Positions 21,534 to 32,900 of a stretch of DNA of 64,000 nucleotides are shown piece by piece. A program made the translations under genes and the position numbers. Within the stretch, counting starts at the first letter, position 1. Each line of letters begins with the position of its first letter. This stretch comes from Rhynchopus sp. YZ270_cl-10. Lineage: Eukaryota; Euglenozoa; Diplonemea; Diplonemida; Diplonemidae. The stretch is taken from positions 248,001-312,000 of the forward strand of contig OZ037847.1 of the NCBI GenBank assembly GCA_964035575.1. The letters are read 5' to 3'. The notes beneath the pieces were generated by a model. It ran no database searches. It had not been told where the DNA came from and saw nothing but the letters and a program-made list of their open reading frames with translations.

Positions 21534-23288
21534 TCACAGCTCGTCGTCAAGTCCTCCAGCAACAGCGTTCATGGCCACAGACTCCTTTCCACTCTTGTAC
21601 ATCTCGTACGCAGTTCTGACTGAGGCAGGGCGCTCGTCAAACCATTTGTCCACAACAAGGTTCCAGTCGACCTTGGGAAGCTGCTCCTTCGTCACAACAG
21701 GCATCGTGAAGTACGACGCATCGCTGCCACCATAGTGCACAGTGTTTTCTGCAATGAACACAGGTGTCTGCTCCTCAATCATCGGCTTTCCGTTGTTCGG
21801 GTTCGCCTCAAACCTCGGGTAGTTCGAGGAAGACACAGACACACGGAACTGGTGGCCCTTCGGGAAGATGAAGCTGGTGTTCCACAGCGACACCTCCACT
21901 TCGTACACCTGGCCAGGTGTGATCAAGTCAGGGTTCACACCGCCACGTTCACCGTGACGCCACCTCATGCGCACAATGCCGTCGTTGATCAGAATCGCCC
22001 GTCCATCAGAGTGCACGTGTGTGAGCTTTGCTGTGAAGTCGGTGTCCGTGCAGTTGCTGCTCACGAACAGTGTGGCGGTGATGGGTCCTGTGATCACCAG
22101 ATCCTCCTCCAGCTTCTCAGAGGTGAAGTCGAGCACATCAGCACGGTGGGCATGGCTCACGTTCTGTTGGTCCTTAGCACCACACGACGTCTCGAGGTTG
22201 TTCCCACCAATGGTGGCCACAGGGTCAGCAGGGTCGTAGATGAACGATGTTGTGCCGTCAGCAGGAACCTCCGTTGCCATTGCCATCCCCCCCGTCATGT
22301 AGTACTTGACAGGTGTGAACACAGGCCACTCTGCAAGCGACGTCCAGTAGTTACCTGGTGCAAATGGATCGACGTAGGTTCCTTTCTTGTCGCCAGCACC
22401 CATCACATAGAACGTGATGTTCTTGATCTCTGACGGAGGGCTTCTTCCTGCAAACACGTCGACAGCAGTGATGAAGGCAATGTCCACCTTTCTGTCCTCA
22501 ATGAGGTAGATGGGGCAGTCCTTTGCAATGCAGTGTCCACACGCCTGCACAATCAGGTACGAGTCGTGTCCCTTGTTTCTGTAACATTCGTGTGCCGCAA
22601 GGTTTCCAAGTGTGAAGATGTCGTACCAGCCTGCGAGGAACACTGACGGGAAGTAGACATCGTCGCACTTGTCCCATGTGATGTTCACAGGGGACCACCA
22701 CTCAGACGGGTTTTCGTGTTCCTTGGACACGTTGATCAGCCTCTCGGTCTGTCCGTGAAAGTGCTTGAGCCAGTGTGTCAAGAGCTGATGTCTCCACGCA
22801 CCACCTGGGTATGTCATACCACGAGCGTACATCGTTGCCCACATGATGAACTGCTTCTTGAGCTGCGGTGGCTTGTGCTCCCACGACATGAGACCAGCCA
22901 GCCCGTCTGCAGACGCACCCACTTGATAGATTTCACCGTTTGACCACGCCTGCCCCTCAATCCATTTGAAGGTGTCGTAAGAGTCGTTGGGCTGCGACCT
23001 CCACAGGGTGAAGTCCTGGCCGCCTGAAATGGAGTCCTTGGTCCCGCGCATGTCCTGCCTCACTGAACAGTACTCATCACCCAGCGCGACGGCGAAGGCT
23101 GTGGCTATCTCCTCTGATTTTGTGTGACCGTACACAGAGGTGTCGTAGATGGCTGTCTTCTGTTTGTTGCCGATGATGGGGCAGTTGATGTAGGTGCTGA
23201 GGTTGTAGCCGTCACGCATGGGGACCATCACCTTCAACTCCGCAGTGGCTGCAGCGAAGCAGCAGAGCAGCAGAGGAACGACTCTCAT
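21534..23288 (-). CDS. Secreted CocE/NonD-type alpha/beta hydrolase (X-Pro dipeptidyl-peptidase/cocaine-esterase family), copy 1
   Basis: 584 residues with a signal peptide (MRVVPLLLCCFAAATA, cleavage before ELKV), so secreted or lysosomal. The catalytic triad is visible: Ser126 in VGASADG, Asp223 in AGWYDIF, His252 in QACGHC, in the order of the CocE/NonD family. The oxyanion-loop region VMVPMRDGYNLSTYI and the C-terminal jelly-roll (DVLDFTSEKLEEDLVITGP, then SVSSSNYPRFEANPN) are present. The family hydrolyses esters, amides or X-Pro peptides; the substrate is unknown. Full length for the family, which has 550-650 residues. ATG 23288 lies 15 nt after a CAG acceptor (AG at 23304-23305) shared exactly with copy 2. 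Copy 2 lies upstream in the same direction. Confidence 0.88.
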   Translation of the reverse strand: MRVVPLLLCCFAAATAELKVMVPMRDGYNLSTYINCPIIGNKQKTAIYDTSVYGHTKSEEIATAFAVALGDEYCSVRQDMRGTKDSISGGQDFTLWRSQPNDSYDTFKWIEGQAWSNGEIYQVGASADGLAGLMSWEHKPPQLKKQFIMWATMYARGMTYPGGAWRHQLLTHWLKHFHGQTERLINVSKEHENPSEWWSPVNITWDKCDDVYFPSVFLAGWYDIFTLGNLAAHECYRNKGHDSYLIVQACGHCIAKDCPIYLIEDRKVDIAFITAVDVFAGRSPPSEIKNITFYVMGAGDKKGTYVDPFAPGNYWTSLAEWPVFTPVKYYMTGGMAMATEVPADGTTSFIYDPADPVATIGGNNLETSCGAKDQQNVSHAHRADVLDFTSEKLEEDLVITGPITATLFVSSNCTDTDFTAKLTHVHSDGRAILINDGIVRMRWRHGERGGVNPDLITPGQVYEVEVSLWNTSFIFPKGHQFRVSVSSSNYPRFEANPNNGKPMIEEQTPVFIAENTVHYGGSDASYFTMPVVTKEQLPKVDWNLVVDKWFDERPASVRTAYEMYKSGKESVAMNAVAGGLDDEL

Positions 23289-24797
23289 GTTGATAACGTA
23301 TGCCTGGGTGTGCGTGAGGGTTGTTGACTATGGGGTGCTAAGAAACTAAGAAAAGATCCACGCCCATACGTTATGCAAATACTTGAAACCTTGCAACAAA
23401 ACAGTGGAACATCACACGTGTGGTGGGCAACCATAAGAGGAGGCAGGCTTCTAGAGACGGCCACCTTTGAGTGCTTTTTTCATAACGAATGGAGGTGCCG
23501 TGTATTTGCATCACCTTCACGCAGTCAAACGATGTGCAAAGACTGACACGAAGGGATGGTGAAACACACATAACACACCAATGGCACTCTAGAGCATGGA
23601 ACACTAAACAAGTAGGCATCAAAAAAGAAAAGACACCAGCCGACTGCGATAAGAATGGTGATGCTGGCATTGCACAATACACTCTGTGCGAACTCCACTC
23701 TGAACCAGGCCTACCTAAGTACCAATGATCGTTGCAAAGAAACCTTGTAAGAAGTATCTGCCTCCCAGCATAACAAACACAACCAAGAAACAAGGTTTTG
23801 CCTGTAGTGGGAATCTTGCAAACAAAATCATTGTACTAAACAAAAGTGTCGTCTTTACAACGTTATTTGGCTCTTTAGACACTCTGGTTCAGTGTAGAAG
23901 GGTGCGGGGCCAGGGTAACAATAGGTGTTCTACATGCTAACTGCATTGACACTGGAAAGTTTCGCGTACGTGCCGTCATGACTATTTCTATTGTGCAGCA
24001 GCAAAAGGCAAAACACCAACCACCAAACAAAACAAAATACTATTTTAAAATAAAGAGAAATGCAAAAGAAAACTTCTCGCATTCCGGTTGCCATAACCGT
24101 TCACAAAACTGTACAATTTCCTGTTTTCTCGGGGGTTAAAATTCGCACACAAAAACAGAAAGAGCTTAAGGTGACTGTGCCTCGTTTTAAAAAAAAAGTG
24201 CGGTAAACATAAAAAGAAATACGTTGCCATTTTGGGCGACAGGAACGGAATTGTGTCTTGTAACCTGAGCATGTAAAGATCTAAAGAGACAGCCAACCTC
24301 AAAGAGCCGGGACAACAGACGGAAACAGGAAACTTGACGCAGAAAATTGCCGATGAAAAAAAATAGGGACGTCACCTGGTTTTCTTTCCCGCATGGTCCC
24401 TCATATCTGTGTGGAGGCTTGCTCAGAGAGCCTTCTCAGTGCGGCGACACTTGGTGTTCCTTCTGCGCACCATGGTCTGGTGGGATGTGTGGAGGGGGAG
24501 CAAAGGGCGTGCACCATTTACGCGAACACAAATAACTTAATGAAAGGGAACGTAAACGCAAACTGTGCACACTCTTTAATAAGAAGATACAACGATAAAA
24601 GAAAGAAATGTAAAGAATTGGTTGCCTTTGCGTACACGACACGGAACACATGAACCAACAGCACTCCTCACAAAAAACCATTGCTACATAAAAAGTGACA
24701 TATAAAGTGAGGGAAAAAAACAAAATAAAATGAGTGTTCAAAAATATTTCTGGAGCTGACACGATGCTCATTCCTGGTAGGATTTTTCACTCTGAAC
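23289..24797. other. Spacer between the two hydrolase copies
   Basis: 1.5 kb, less homopolymer-rich than the large spacers. Frames of up to 140 codons exist but match nothing recognisable. The gene duplication does not extend into this spacer beyond the acceptor region just upstream of copy 1. Confidence 0.55.
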
Positions 24798-26552
24798 TCA
24801 CAGCTCGTCGTCAAGTCCTCCAGCAACAGCGTTCATGGCCACAGACTCCTTTCCACTCTTGTACATCTCGTACGCAGTTCTGACTGAGGCAGGGCGCTCG
24901 TCAAACCATTTGTCCACAACAAGGTTCCAGTCGACCTTGGGAAGCTGCTCCTTCGTCACAACAGGCATCGTGAAGTACGACGCATCGCTGCCACCATAGT
25001 GCACAGTGTTTTCTGCAATGAACACAGGTGTCTGCTCCTCAATCATCGGCTTTCCGTTGTTCGGGTTCGCCTCAAACCTCGGGTAGTTCGAGGAAGACAC
25101 AGACACACGGAACTGGTGGCCCTTCGGGAAGATGAAGCTGGTGTTCCACAGCGACACCTCCACTTCGTACACCTGGCCAGGTGTGATCAAGTCAGGGTTC
25201 ACACCGCCACGTTCACCGTGACGCCACCTCATGCGCACAATGCCGTCGTTGATCAGAATCGCCCGTCCATCAGAGTGCACGTGTGTGAGCTTTGCTGTGA
25301 AGTCGGTGTCCGTGCAGTTGCTGCTCACGAACAGTGTGGCGGTGATGGGTCCTGTGATCACCAGATCCTCCTCCAGCTTCTCAGAGGTGAAGTCGAGCAC
25401 ATCGGCACGGTGGGCGTGGCTCACATTCTGTTGGTCTCTGGCACCACACGACGTCTCGAGGTTGTTCCCACCAATGGTGGCCACAGGGTCGGCAGGGTCG
25501 TAGATGAACGATGTTGCACCGGCAGCAGGAACCTCTGTTGCCATTGCCATCCCCCCCGTCATGTAGTACTTGACAGGTGTGAACACAGGCCACTCTGCAA
25601 GCGACGTCCAGTAGTTTCCTGGTGCAAATGGATCGACGTAGGTTCCTTTCTTGTCGCCAGCACCCATCACATAGAACGTGATGTTCTTGATCTCTGACGG
25701 AGGGCTTCTTCCTGCAAACACGTCGACAGCAGTGATGAAGGCAATGTCCACCTTTCTGTCCTCAATGAGGTAGATGGGGCAGTCCTTTGCAATGCAGTGT
25801 CCACACGCCTGCACAATCAGGTACGAGTCGTGTCCCTTGTTTCTGTAACATTCGTGTGCCGCAAGGTTTCCAAGTGTGAAGATGTCGTACCAGCCTGCGA
25901 GGAACACTGACGGGAAGTAGACATCGTCGCACTTGTCCCATGTGATGTTCACAGGGGTCCACCACTCAGACGGCTTTTCGTGTTCCTTGGACACGTTGAT
26001 CAGCCTCTCGGTCTGTCCCGGGAAATGTCTGAGCCAGTGTGTCAAGAGCTGATGCCTCCACGCACCACCTGGGTACGTCATACCACGAGCGTACATCGTT
26101 GCCCACATGATGAACTGCTTCTTGAGCTGCGGTGGTTTGTTCTCCCACGACATGAGAGTAGCAAGCCCGTCTGCAGACGCACCCACTTGGTAAATTTCAC
26201 CGTTTGACCACGCCTGTCCCTCAATCCATTTGAAGGTGTCGTAAGAATCGTTGGACTGCGACCTCCACAGGGTGAAGTCCTGGCCGCCCGAAATGGAGTC
26301 CTGGGTCCCGCGCATGTCCTGCCTCACTGAACAGTACTCATCACCCAGTGCAACCGCGAAGGCAACAGCCATCTCTTCGGAACCGGTGTGGCCGTAGGTA
26401 GACGCGTCGTAGATGACTGTCTTCTGCTTGTCGCCGATGATGGCGCAGTTGATGTAGGTGCTGAGGTTGTAGCCGTCACGCATGGGGACCATCACCTTCA
26501 ACTCCGCAGTGGCTGCAGCGAAGCAGCAGAGCAGCAGAGGAACGACTCTCAT
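24798..26552 (-). CDS. Secreted CocE/NonD-type alpha/beta hydrolase, copy 2
   Basis: 584 residues, same signal peptide and same triad (Ser126, Asp223, His252) as copy 1. The frame is open upstream of 26552, but the ATG there matches copy 1 and follows the same leader: CAG acceptor with AG at 26568-26569 and a 15-nt leader gcatacgttatcaac. The protein differs from copy 1 at about 20 sites, nearly all within residues 37-205 (for example NCAIIGDKQKTV against NCPIIGNKQKTA) plus a few near 345-375. The last ~200 residues are identical, which suggests recent gene conversion of the 3' half. All differences avoid the triad, so both copies should be active. Confidence 0.88.
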   Translation of the reverse strand: MRVVPLLLCCFAAATAELKVMVPMRDGYNLSTYINCAIIGDKQKTVIYDASTYGHTGSEEMAVAFAVALGDEYCSVRQDMRGTQDSISGGQDFTLWRSQSNDSYDTFKWIEGQAWSNGEIYQVGASADGLATLMSWENKPPQLKKQFIMWATMYARGMTYPGGAWRHQLLTHWLRHFPGQTERLINVSKEHEKPSEWWTPVNITWDKCDDVYFPSVFLAGWYDIFTLGNLAAHECYRNKGHDSYLIVQACGHCIAKDCPIYLIEDRKVDIAFITAVDVFAGRSPPSEIKNITFYVMGAGDKKGTYVDPFAPGNYWTSLAEWPVFTPVKYYMTGGMAMATEVPAAGATSFIYDPADPVATIGGNNLETSCGARDQQNVSHAHRADVLDFTSEKLEEDLVITGPITATLFVSSNCTDTDFTAKLTHVHSDGRAILINDGIVRMRWRHGERGGVNPDLITPGQVYEVEVSLWNTSFIFPKGHQFRVSVSSSNYPRFEANPNNGKPMIEEQTPVFIAENTVHYGGSDASYFTMPVVTKEQLPKVDWNLVVDKWFDERPASVRTAYEMYKSGKESVAMNAVAGGLDDEL

Positions 26553-26902
26553 GTTGATAACGTATGCCTGGGTGTGTGAAGTGGTTTGGGAATGCCATGA
26601 GGAAGGGAGAATCAAGAAAGAAAAACATGCAACAGTGTTTGTATATTCGTTGTCGAGGGAGCAGAACAAGAACAAAAAAAAATGGACCCAGAAAACTTGA
26701 CAAAGTCCTGCTGCGGTCCACGCATTTGTCCCTCTTCTGAGGTACCAAAACGAAAAGCACGGTCTTGACAAAGACCGTATCACTCTCCTACCACCCTCAG
26801 CAGTGTGGTTTCCCCCAAAGTATCAACACAGTTTTTTTCTTAAAGTCTTAAAAGTTATGTCTTAATTCTCCACAAAAACCCGGCAAAAAAGGGCACACCC
26901 CA
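26553..26902. other. Short spacer (350 bp)
   Basis: Lies between the stop codon of the giant gene and the start of hydrolase copy 2. It contains the acceptor site of copy 2; nothing else is seen. Confidence 0.6.
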
Positions 26903-29900
26903 TCACAACATCGGAATCAATACCAAAAGTGTCAACCCGTAGAAAGGAAGCAAAGCCACTGCGCTAGAGAGTTGCTCTTCTTGTACGGGGAGGGTGACTG
27001 TTGCTGTGATCACGATGGGCTCTGGGGTGGGCGCAGGTGTGGGCTCGATGACGGACGTGAAGATCTTGGGGAGGAGCATCTTCGAGTAGAAGATACGAAG
27101 CTCAGCGTACATGGGTGTGTCGTAGTCGAGAAGGGCTTCCTGCGCTTTAGCGGTGATGTCCTGTGCACTCACGACTGACCCTGGGTCACCTAGCCTGATC
27201 TCAAACTCGACCACGGGAAACATGCCTGCATGTGCCTGCAGAATATGTGGATGGCGGTCCAAAGCGTCCGACTCAGCAGTAGATAATATCCTGTTGTTCT
27301 GCCTGCACTTCGCGTACTGTGACTTATAAGCGTCTGTCATCCCCAACTCCGTCTCGACTGAGGTCAGCAAGCAAAGCCAATCTGCTCGTACAGTGCCCGC
27401 CGTCGCCCCAGGTATGCCTACACTCTTGCACGCACAGTTCGGGTTTGTCTCGCCATTCGGAAGCTTTTGGTCGCATGAGTTCCTCTCGACAAACGCTGTC
27501 GTGTTGTCCTGATTGCTTCTGCACAGGGTTCGCTCCTGCAGCGAGTCTGCCAAGAGGGACTCCATTTTGGAGAAACTCGTTTTCTTCATCAAATCTGTAA
27601 AGGAAGAGCTCATGAGCCCCATGACCAAGGACACTACAGGGTAGTCTACCTTCGTCCTCTTGGGGACTGGTGTCGGGATGAGCACTATAGGCTCCATGGC
27701 GTCGATGAACTCTGTGGACATGGACATCCCATTGCATGTGTTGTGTGGGTCTAACAAAGGGTCCATTGCACAGGAGAATACGATACGTGCTTTGCGACAC
27801 GGCTTCGCAAAGGCAAGCCCATCAAAGACAGCTTGCCCACCTACCACCGGCACAGCCCAGCCCTCTGCAGGCAGCACCTTGCTCTGCGCTGTATCCCACA
27901 CACCAAGGAGAGGTACTGTGTCGTAAACAGGCGATTTAGTATTGGTGGCCGGCACCACGCACACAGCAGAAAGCTTGATGCTGTGTCCCGACCGCTCCAA
28001 GAGCCCGCCCGTCGTGGTTAACTGTACTGCCAAAGAAAAGACGCTTCGTGAATGTGCGGAGCTGATCCAGACCCGTGGGATCTTCATCAACCTCTCGATA
28101 AGAGGCAGGTCTGTGGCACCTACCCCTTCTGGCTGCAGTCTGCGGAATGTGTCTGGAAAGTCGCAGACAGCCTCACCCGAGAAGAATTTGCATGCAACGC
28201 CTTCGATGACGATGGCCTGGAGGCTCTCGATGCGGAGGGAGATGTGGAATTCATGCACACCACGTCCGGTCCAGTCGCTGCCTCCGTTGGCAGAGAGGGT
28301 GAGTGCTTCGAGGTTGGAGTGCAGGTTTGCTTTGGGGTGGCGCATGGCGTTGGTGAAGACGGCAGCACCGCGCGAGAGCTTGCGGGTGTATGGGTTGTTT
28401 GCGTGGATGTTGAGGCGCGGGGAGTGAGCGTGCTCGAAGGTCCATGATGGGTCTGAACAGGTGGGGGGTGCGTGCAGCTCGCAGGTCATTGCTGTGTAGA
28501 ATCGTGGGACGGAGACGCAGGCACTGTTGTCTGGCAGGTCCGACCCGCTGCACAGCGCTGACGATGAAAAGCTGAGCTGCAGAACCAGGTCAGCACCGAG
28601 GCCCTCGCCCGCAACGACAGCAACATTGCCATGCTCGTCCACAGCGTGCACAACAATGTCCAAATACTGGCCCATCAGAATCCGCTCCGACCCGCCATGC
28701 ACCAAAGGCACCAACACCTCCTTCCCGTCACCCAGTTTGAAGACCATATCCACCTGCAGCCGAGTCGCCGTCACAACAACGAAAACAGGGCCAACACTCC
28801 CCAACGTCACCGAAAACAACGGTATTCTGTCTCTGTTAACCGCCGTCACCTCGAAGACAGGTGGGTTGTGTTCCCCGTCGTGCCCTGTTGCAGTGAGGTT
28901 GCGTGTAGGGCGTGCCGGCAGCCATCGGTATGTCTGGAGGGCTCTGTCGACCACGAAGTCTGATGCGTTGACGTAGGTCGCAAAGGGCCGTGTGGGGTAG
29001 AGGCCGCGCACGGTCACCTCGATGTCGTGCACGGCGATGTTGTACATAGTGGCGTTGGTGGTGTTCTCCACGGTGTTCGTGCCGTTCACCAAACTGTGCG
29101 CCATGCCCATGATGTGCAGCTGCACCACCATCCCCTCTGAGGTGCCCACAGCGGGCAGGCCCTCCTTCGTCAACCGCTTCAGCCCACCAAAGTTGTGCAC
29201 ACCAAACGGCGACCTGTAGTGCACCAAGTCTACGTGGTCGGGGTCTTCGGTAAGAACGCGCAGTTCGCTGGTAAGGACAGTCCCGTAGGGTAGGTTCACT
29301 ACGTCCGTGAAGGTGCAGAGTCCGTGCTCTTCAGAAAAGTGTCCTGTGAACGTGACTGCGCCAGAAGCCACGGCAGGCGTGCCGTTGTTTGTCGCATGGA
29401 AGCACCCAGGGGGGTCGACAACGACTGCCATCGTGCCAAGCCTGTCGCTTGCAAAGAGTTCGTTGATCTTGAGGTCTGGGTCCGCAGCGTAGAGCTCCAC
29501 CTCTGCGTGCTTCTCGCCTTTGGTGGTGTACCCTGTGGTGTACTGCAGTGTGGTGTTGTCGACGTCGGTGGTGTTGTCGTCACGTATAGTGGCGTGCACG
29601 GCAACGGTCTTGCTGGACCGCCAGTGGAAGAGTGTGGACCCGAAGGGAACAACGTCGACAGTGAGCTTTGCAGAGCGGTACACACTGTGGCTGTGGCGGA
29701 AGGTCAGCTCGCAGGGGCCGTGCCCAGAGTACGCACGGAGGCGGAGTGTGGCAGCGCCGTATGCAAAGGGGCGGCCACGTTGTTCACCAATGCCGTCCAG
29801 CTCGAACATCGTGTTGCACTTTTCCACCCACACCGATCCAGTCGCATTGGTCGATTTGAAGGCACGCCCGCCCCAGAGCAAGGGGTCGCTGTGCACATCA

Positions 29901-32900
29901 CGTCCAACCCCCCACACCACCACCTCAAACCAGGTGTCCGACGTCACAACGTGAACACGCGTTCCATTCGGACTGATCACAGCCAAAACCTCCGGTGGGG
30001 GCGCGGTGAACAGTGCTGGCTGTTCGCCCGACGCAGCAATGCCGGCCTCGAGGTGGATGGGATAGCGTCCTGCTGGGGTCGTGGCGAACATGTATTGTGT
30101 CATCAGGCCGCCTGGGCTTCCGGAGAAGAGCAGATCTGCGTGATTCATGATGTACATATCGCCGAGAGGCTTCAACGGGTCCAGCGGGACGTACGATCGG
30201 AGCAGTCCGTCCTGTGCAAGAAGGGGGGCATGCGAGAGTGTCGCATCCCCACGCACCACAGTAAGATTCCGTGTCGCCACTGCCGATATCTGCACCGCAG
30301 CACTCTTCTTCACAGCCTTCGTCAGGTTCAGCGACACCCACGGCGGTTTGAACACTGGGAAGAACTGCCTTTGCCAGGACAGCAGCGACGGCCCTCCCAT
30401 TGCATACGACCGCTCGCCATCCTTGTCTGCCGCATAGAGATGTGTGGGGAGGGTGTGCACCTCACCCTTGGTGCGGATGACACGCTCGCCTTTGATCTTA
30501 AGAGGCACCATGGTGAAGGTGTGTGTGTCAGTGATAATTGTCATGTTGTGCCGCAGCATCGCCGGCCCGTCAATGGTGTTTTGGAACTGCAGGGGGATGC
30601 TGCACACTGTGCAGGTGCGGGCAAACTCCATACGGTAGATTGTACTGCCGTCGTGTGTGCAGCCGGAGACTGTCCGCTCGGGGGAGGAGGAGAGCGCCAT
30701 GTTAGTGACACGCAGGTCACCGCCACCGCCGCCGCCACTTCCGAGCAGGTTGCTCATGTTGAGGTACGTGCTGCTCCCCGCAGTGTCCTGCCCAGTCTCA
30801 CCCCAGGAAGGGAACCCAAGAGTATCTACAGACGACACGACCAAAGCAAAGGGACGTCGCTTGTAGCCATGAGGCACCTGGAGGCCCCGGTACGTCCACG
30901 CCACGCTACACGTCTTGACCGTGACACACAGGCGCGTGCCCTCGGAGGTTGCGCTCGCAGGGGTAGACAGAAGCGGCAGCGTGCTCACAGGAAACTCGCT
31001 GTAGCCCAGTGCAGGGGACACTGTGACCCACACCTCGCACATCGCACACGGTCGAGTGAAGTGGAAGTGTATCTCCGTCCCCTCGCCACCAAGAGAGGCA
31101 GACTCAACGCGAGCACGCAGGCCCAAACGGTACTCCCGTGCCCCAGTTGCTGCAGGCCTGTCCAGGTCCAGCCGGAACTGCGGGTGGGTCTGGTAGTGAC
31201 ATTTGGTCTGCCAGTGCGGTGCAAAGCGCTTCTGCTCGATGTTTGCTGTGTGGCCGAGGAAGCCGCCATATGCATACTTGACTACCTCTGAGTCGCGTTG
31301 GAGTGTGCTTGCCCCTTCCGTGGGGGTGCCCGGTCTCTGGCGGATCTGCAGCAGCACGTCTGCTGCGCCAACTGTGTTGTAGAGCCAGCCGTGCAGGCTG
31401 CGGGTAAGACGCACAGAGACGCGCATGTTGTCACCTACGTAGAGCTCGCCCCTGGCCACCTTTGCGTCCTGCAGGTTCTGCGAGACAATGGACACACCCT
31501 CCGTGGACATGGGTGCCACGGTGAAAAGCTTTGTCACCACAGACCGCTTGCCCAGAACCGGCAGGCGGTCTGTGACGGTGTCCGAGTGGTCGCGTGGGAT
31601 AAGGCAGTTCAACGCCGTGACAGTTGCATGCGCATAGCACAGCTGAATCGTGAGCGCACAGCTCTCGCACGGTGCCGAATAGTTGACCCAAAAGCTGACC
31701 TGCCCGCTCTTCGAGGTGATCAAGTGTGCGTTGGGTGCCACTGTGTTGTTTACCTTTGTGAATGCTGTCTCGTGGAGAAGCCCTTCACGGGTGCCGCCTT
31801 GACCGATCATAAGCAACTCCATGCCGCCGTCACCACAGCCCCCTGAGGCGGTGCTCGTTACCATCACAGTCGAGGAAGGGTAGTTGCGCACGATGGCTCC
31901 GCCTGCAGACGCGATGAACGCAGAGAACAATGCGGGTGCACCTACCTGCAGGGGCGACGCGGCGTACTGACTGCCCACACCAGGGTTCTCTTGGAAGCGG
32001 ACGTACGACCCACGGCGGAACGCATACGTGGCCGGTGTGGCGGTGCAGGAAAACTCCCCCAACGCCGCATCCGGCACGACCAACTGGTCAGGCGACTGCG
32101 AGAGATACCCCCAACGGAACTTCGTTGGACTGATGTACGGCTGGAAGCTATCAAGACTCACAATGAACACCTCACTCCCTGTCTCACTCGCCTCTATCCC
32201 TGCTGTCGTGGCTGTCACAGTGATGGTCACAGCGGTGCGGGAGTCTGTCAGACGCACTGTCTGGTTTGTCAGATTCTGTGCTACCGGGAAGACGACCTTC
32301 TTGAACTCTTGCCCACGCTGGAATATGCCGAACGCAAAGTGTGTGTCATATGCAATGGTTTTGACCTCTGCAGGCGCGTCAGGGGTGGGCTTGAGGCCTA
32401 TCGTGGGGAGGACGCGGAAGGTGACGAGCGTTTCGCAGACGTAGAGGAAGTCAGCACTGCCTGTGGAGAAGGAGGCTTCGAGGAGGTCCAGCGAGCGCGA
32501 CACAGACGGCACAGCAGTCTCGGGGAGTGTGATGAACAGACGTATCGCGATGCACGGTCGGTCCAGGTCCCGCGACAGCACCGTACCCAGAGCAGGGTCG
32601 TCCACAGTGCTGCAGATCTCAAACCGGCAGTCGCGGCACAGCCGGTCCTGCCCCTTTGCCAGCTTCACCTCACCCTTCCACCCATTCGACCACATCTTCC
32701 CTTCAACGTCCACCAAAATCCCGCCATTGGAAGCGCCATTCAGTATTGTAGCATCATCAGGGTTCAACGGCAGTGTCGGCTTCGCCCCCAGCGTCTGGGT
32801 AGAAATCAATCCCAAGGTGCCCGGCATGCGCAATGTGAAATTCCGTGGTGACGTGAACGGCACGTCTGCGTCGCGCTCCCAGGTCTCTACAACGAAGCCT

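Noticed and set aside
26553-26783. N-terminal extension of hydrolase copy 2 to 26783
   Set aside because: The frame is open, but copy 1 and copy 2 share the ATG at 23288/26552, a signal peptide and a CAG acceptor 15 nt upstream. The extension is not conserved and would bury the signal peptide.
29324-31291. 655-codon plus-strand open frame within the giant gene
   Set aside because: It is antisense to the 5088-residue gene and arises from its GC-rich codon use. The sense frame has a signal peptide, domains and repeats; the antisense frame has none. The same holds for plus frames at 21735-22433, 24999-25697, 35327-36739, 43426-44250 and 47500-48429.
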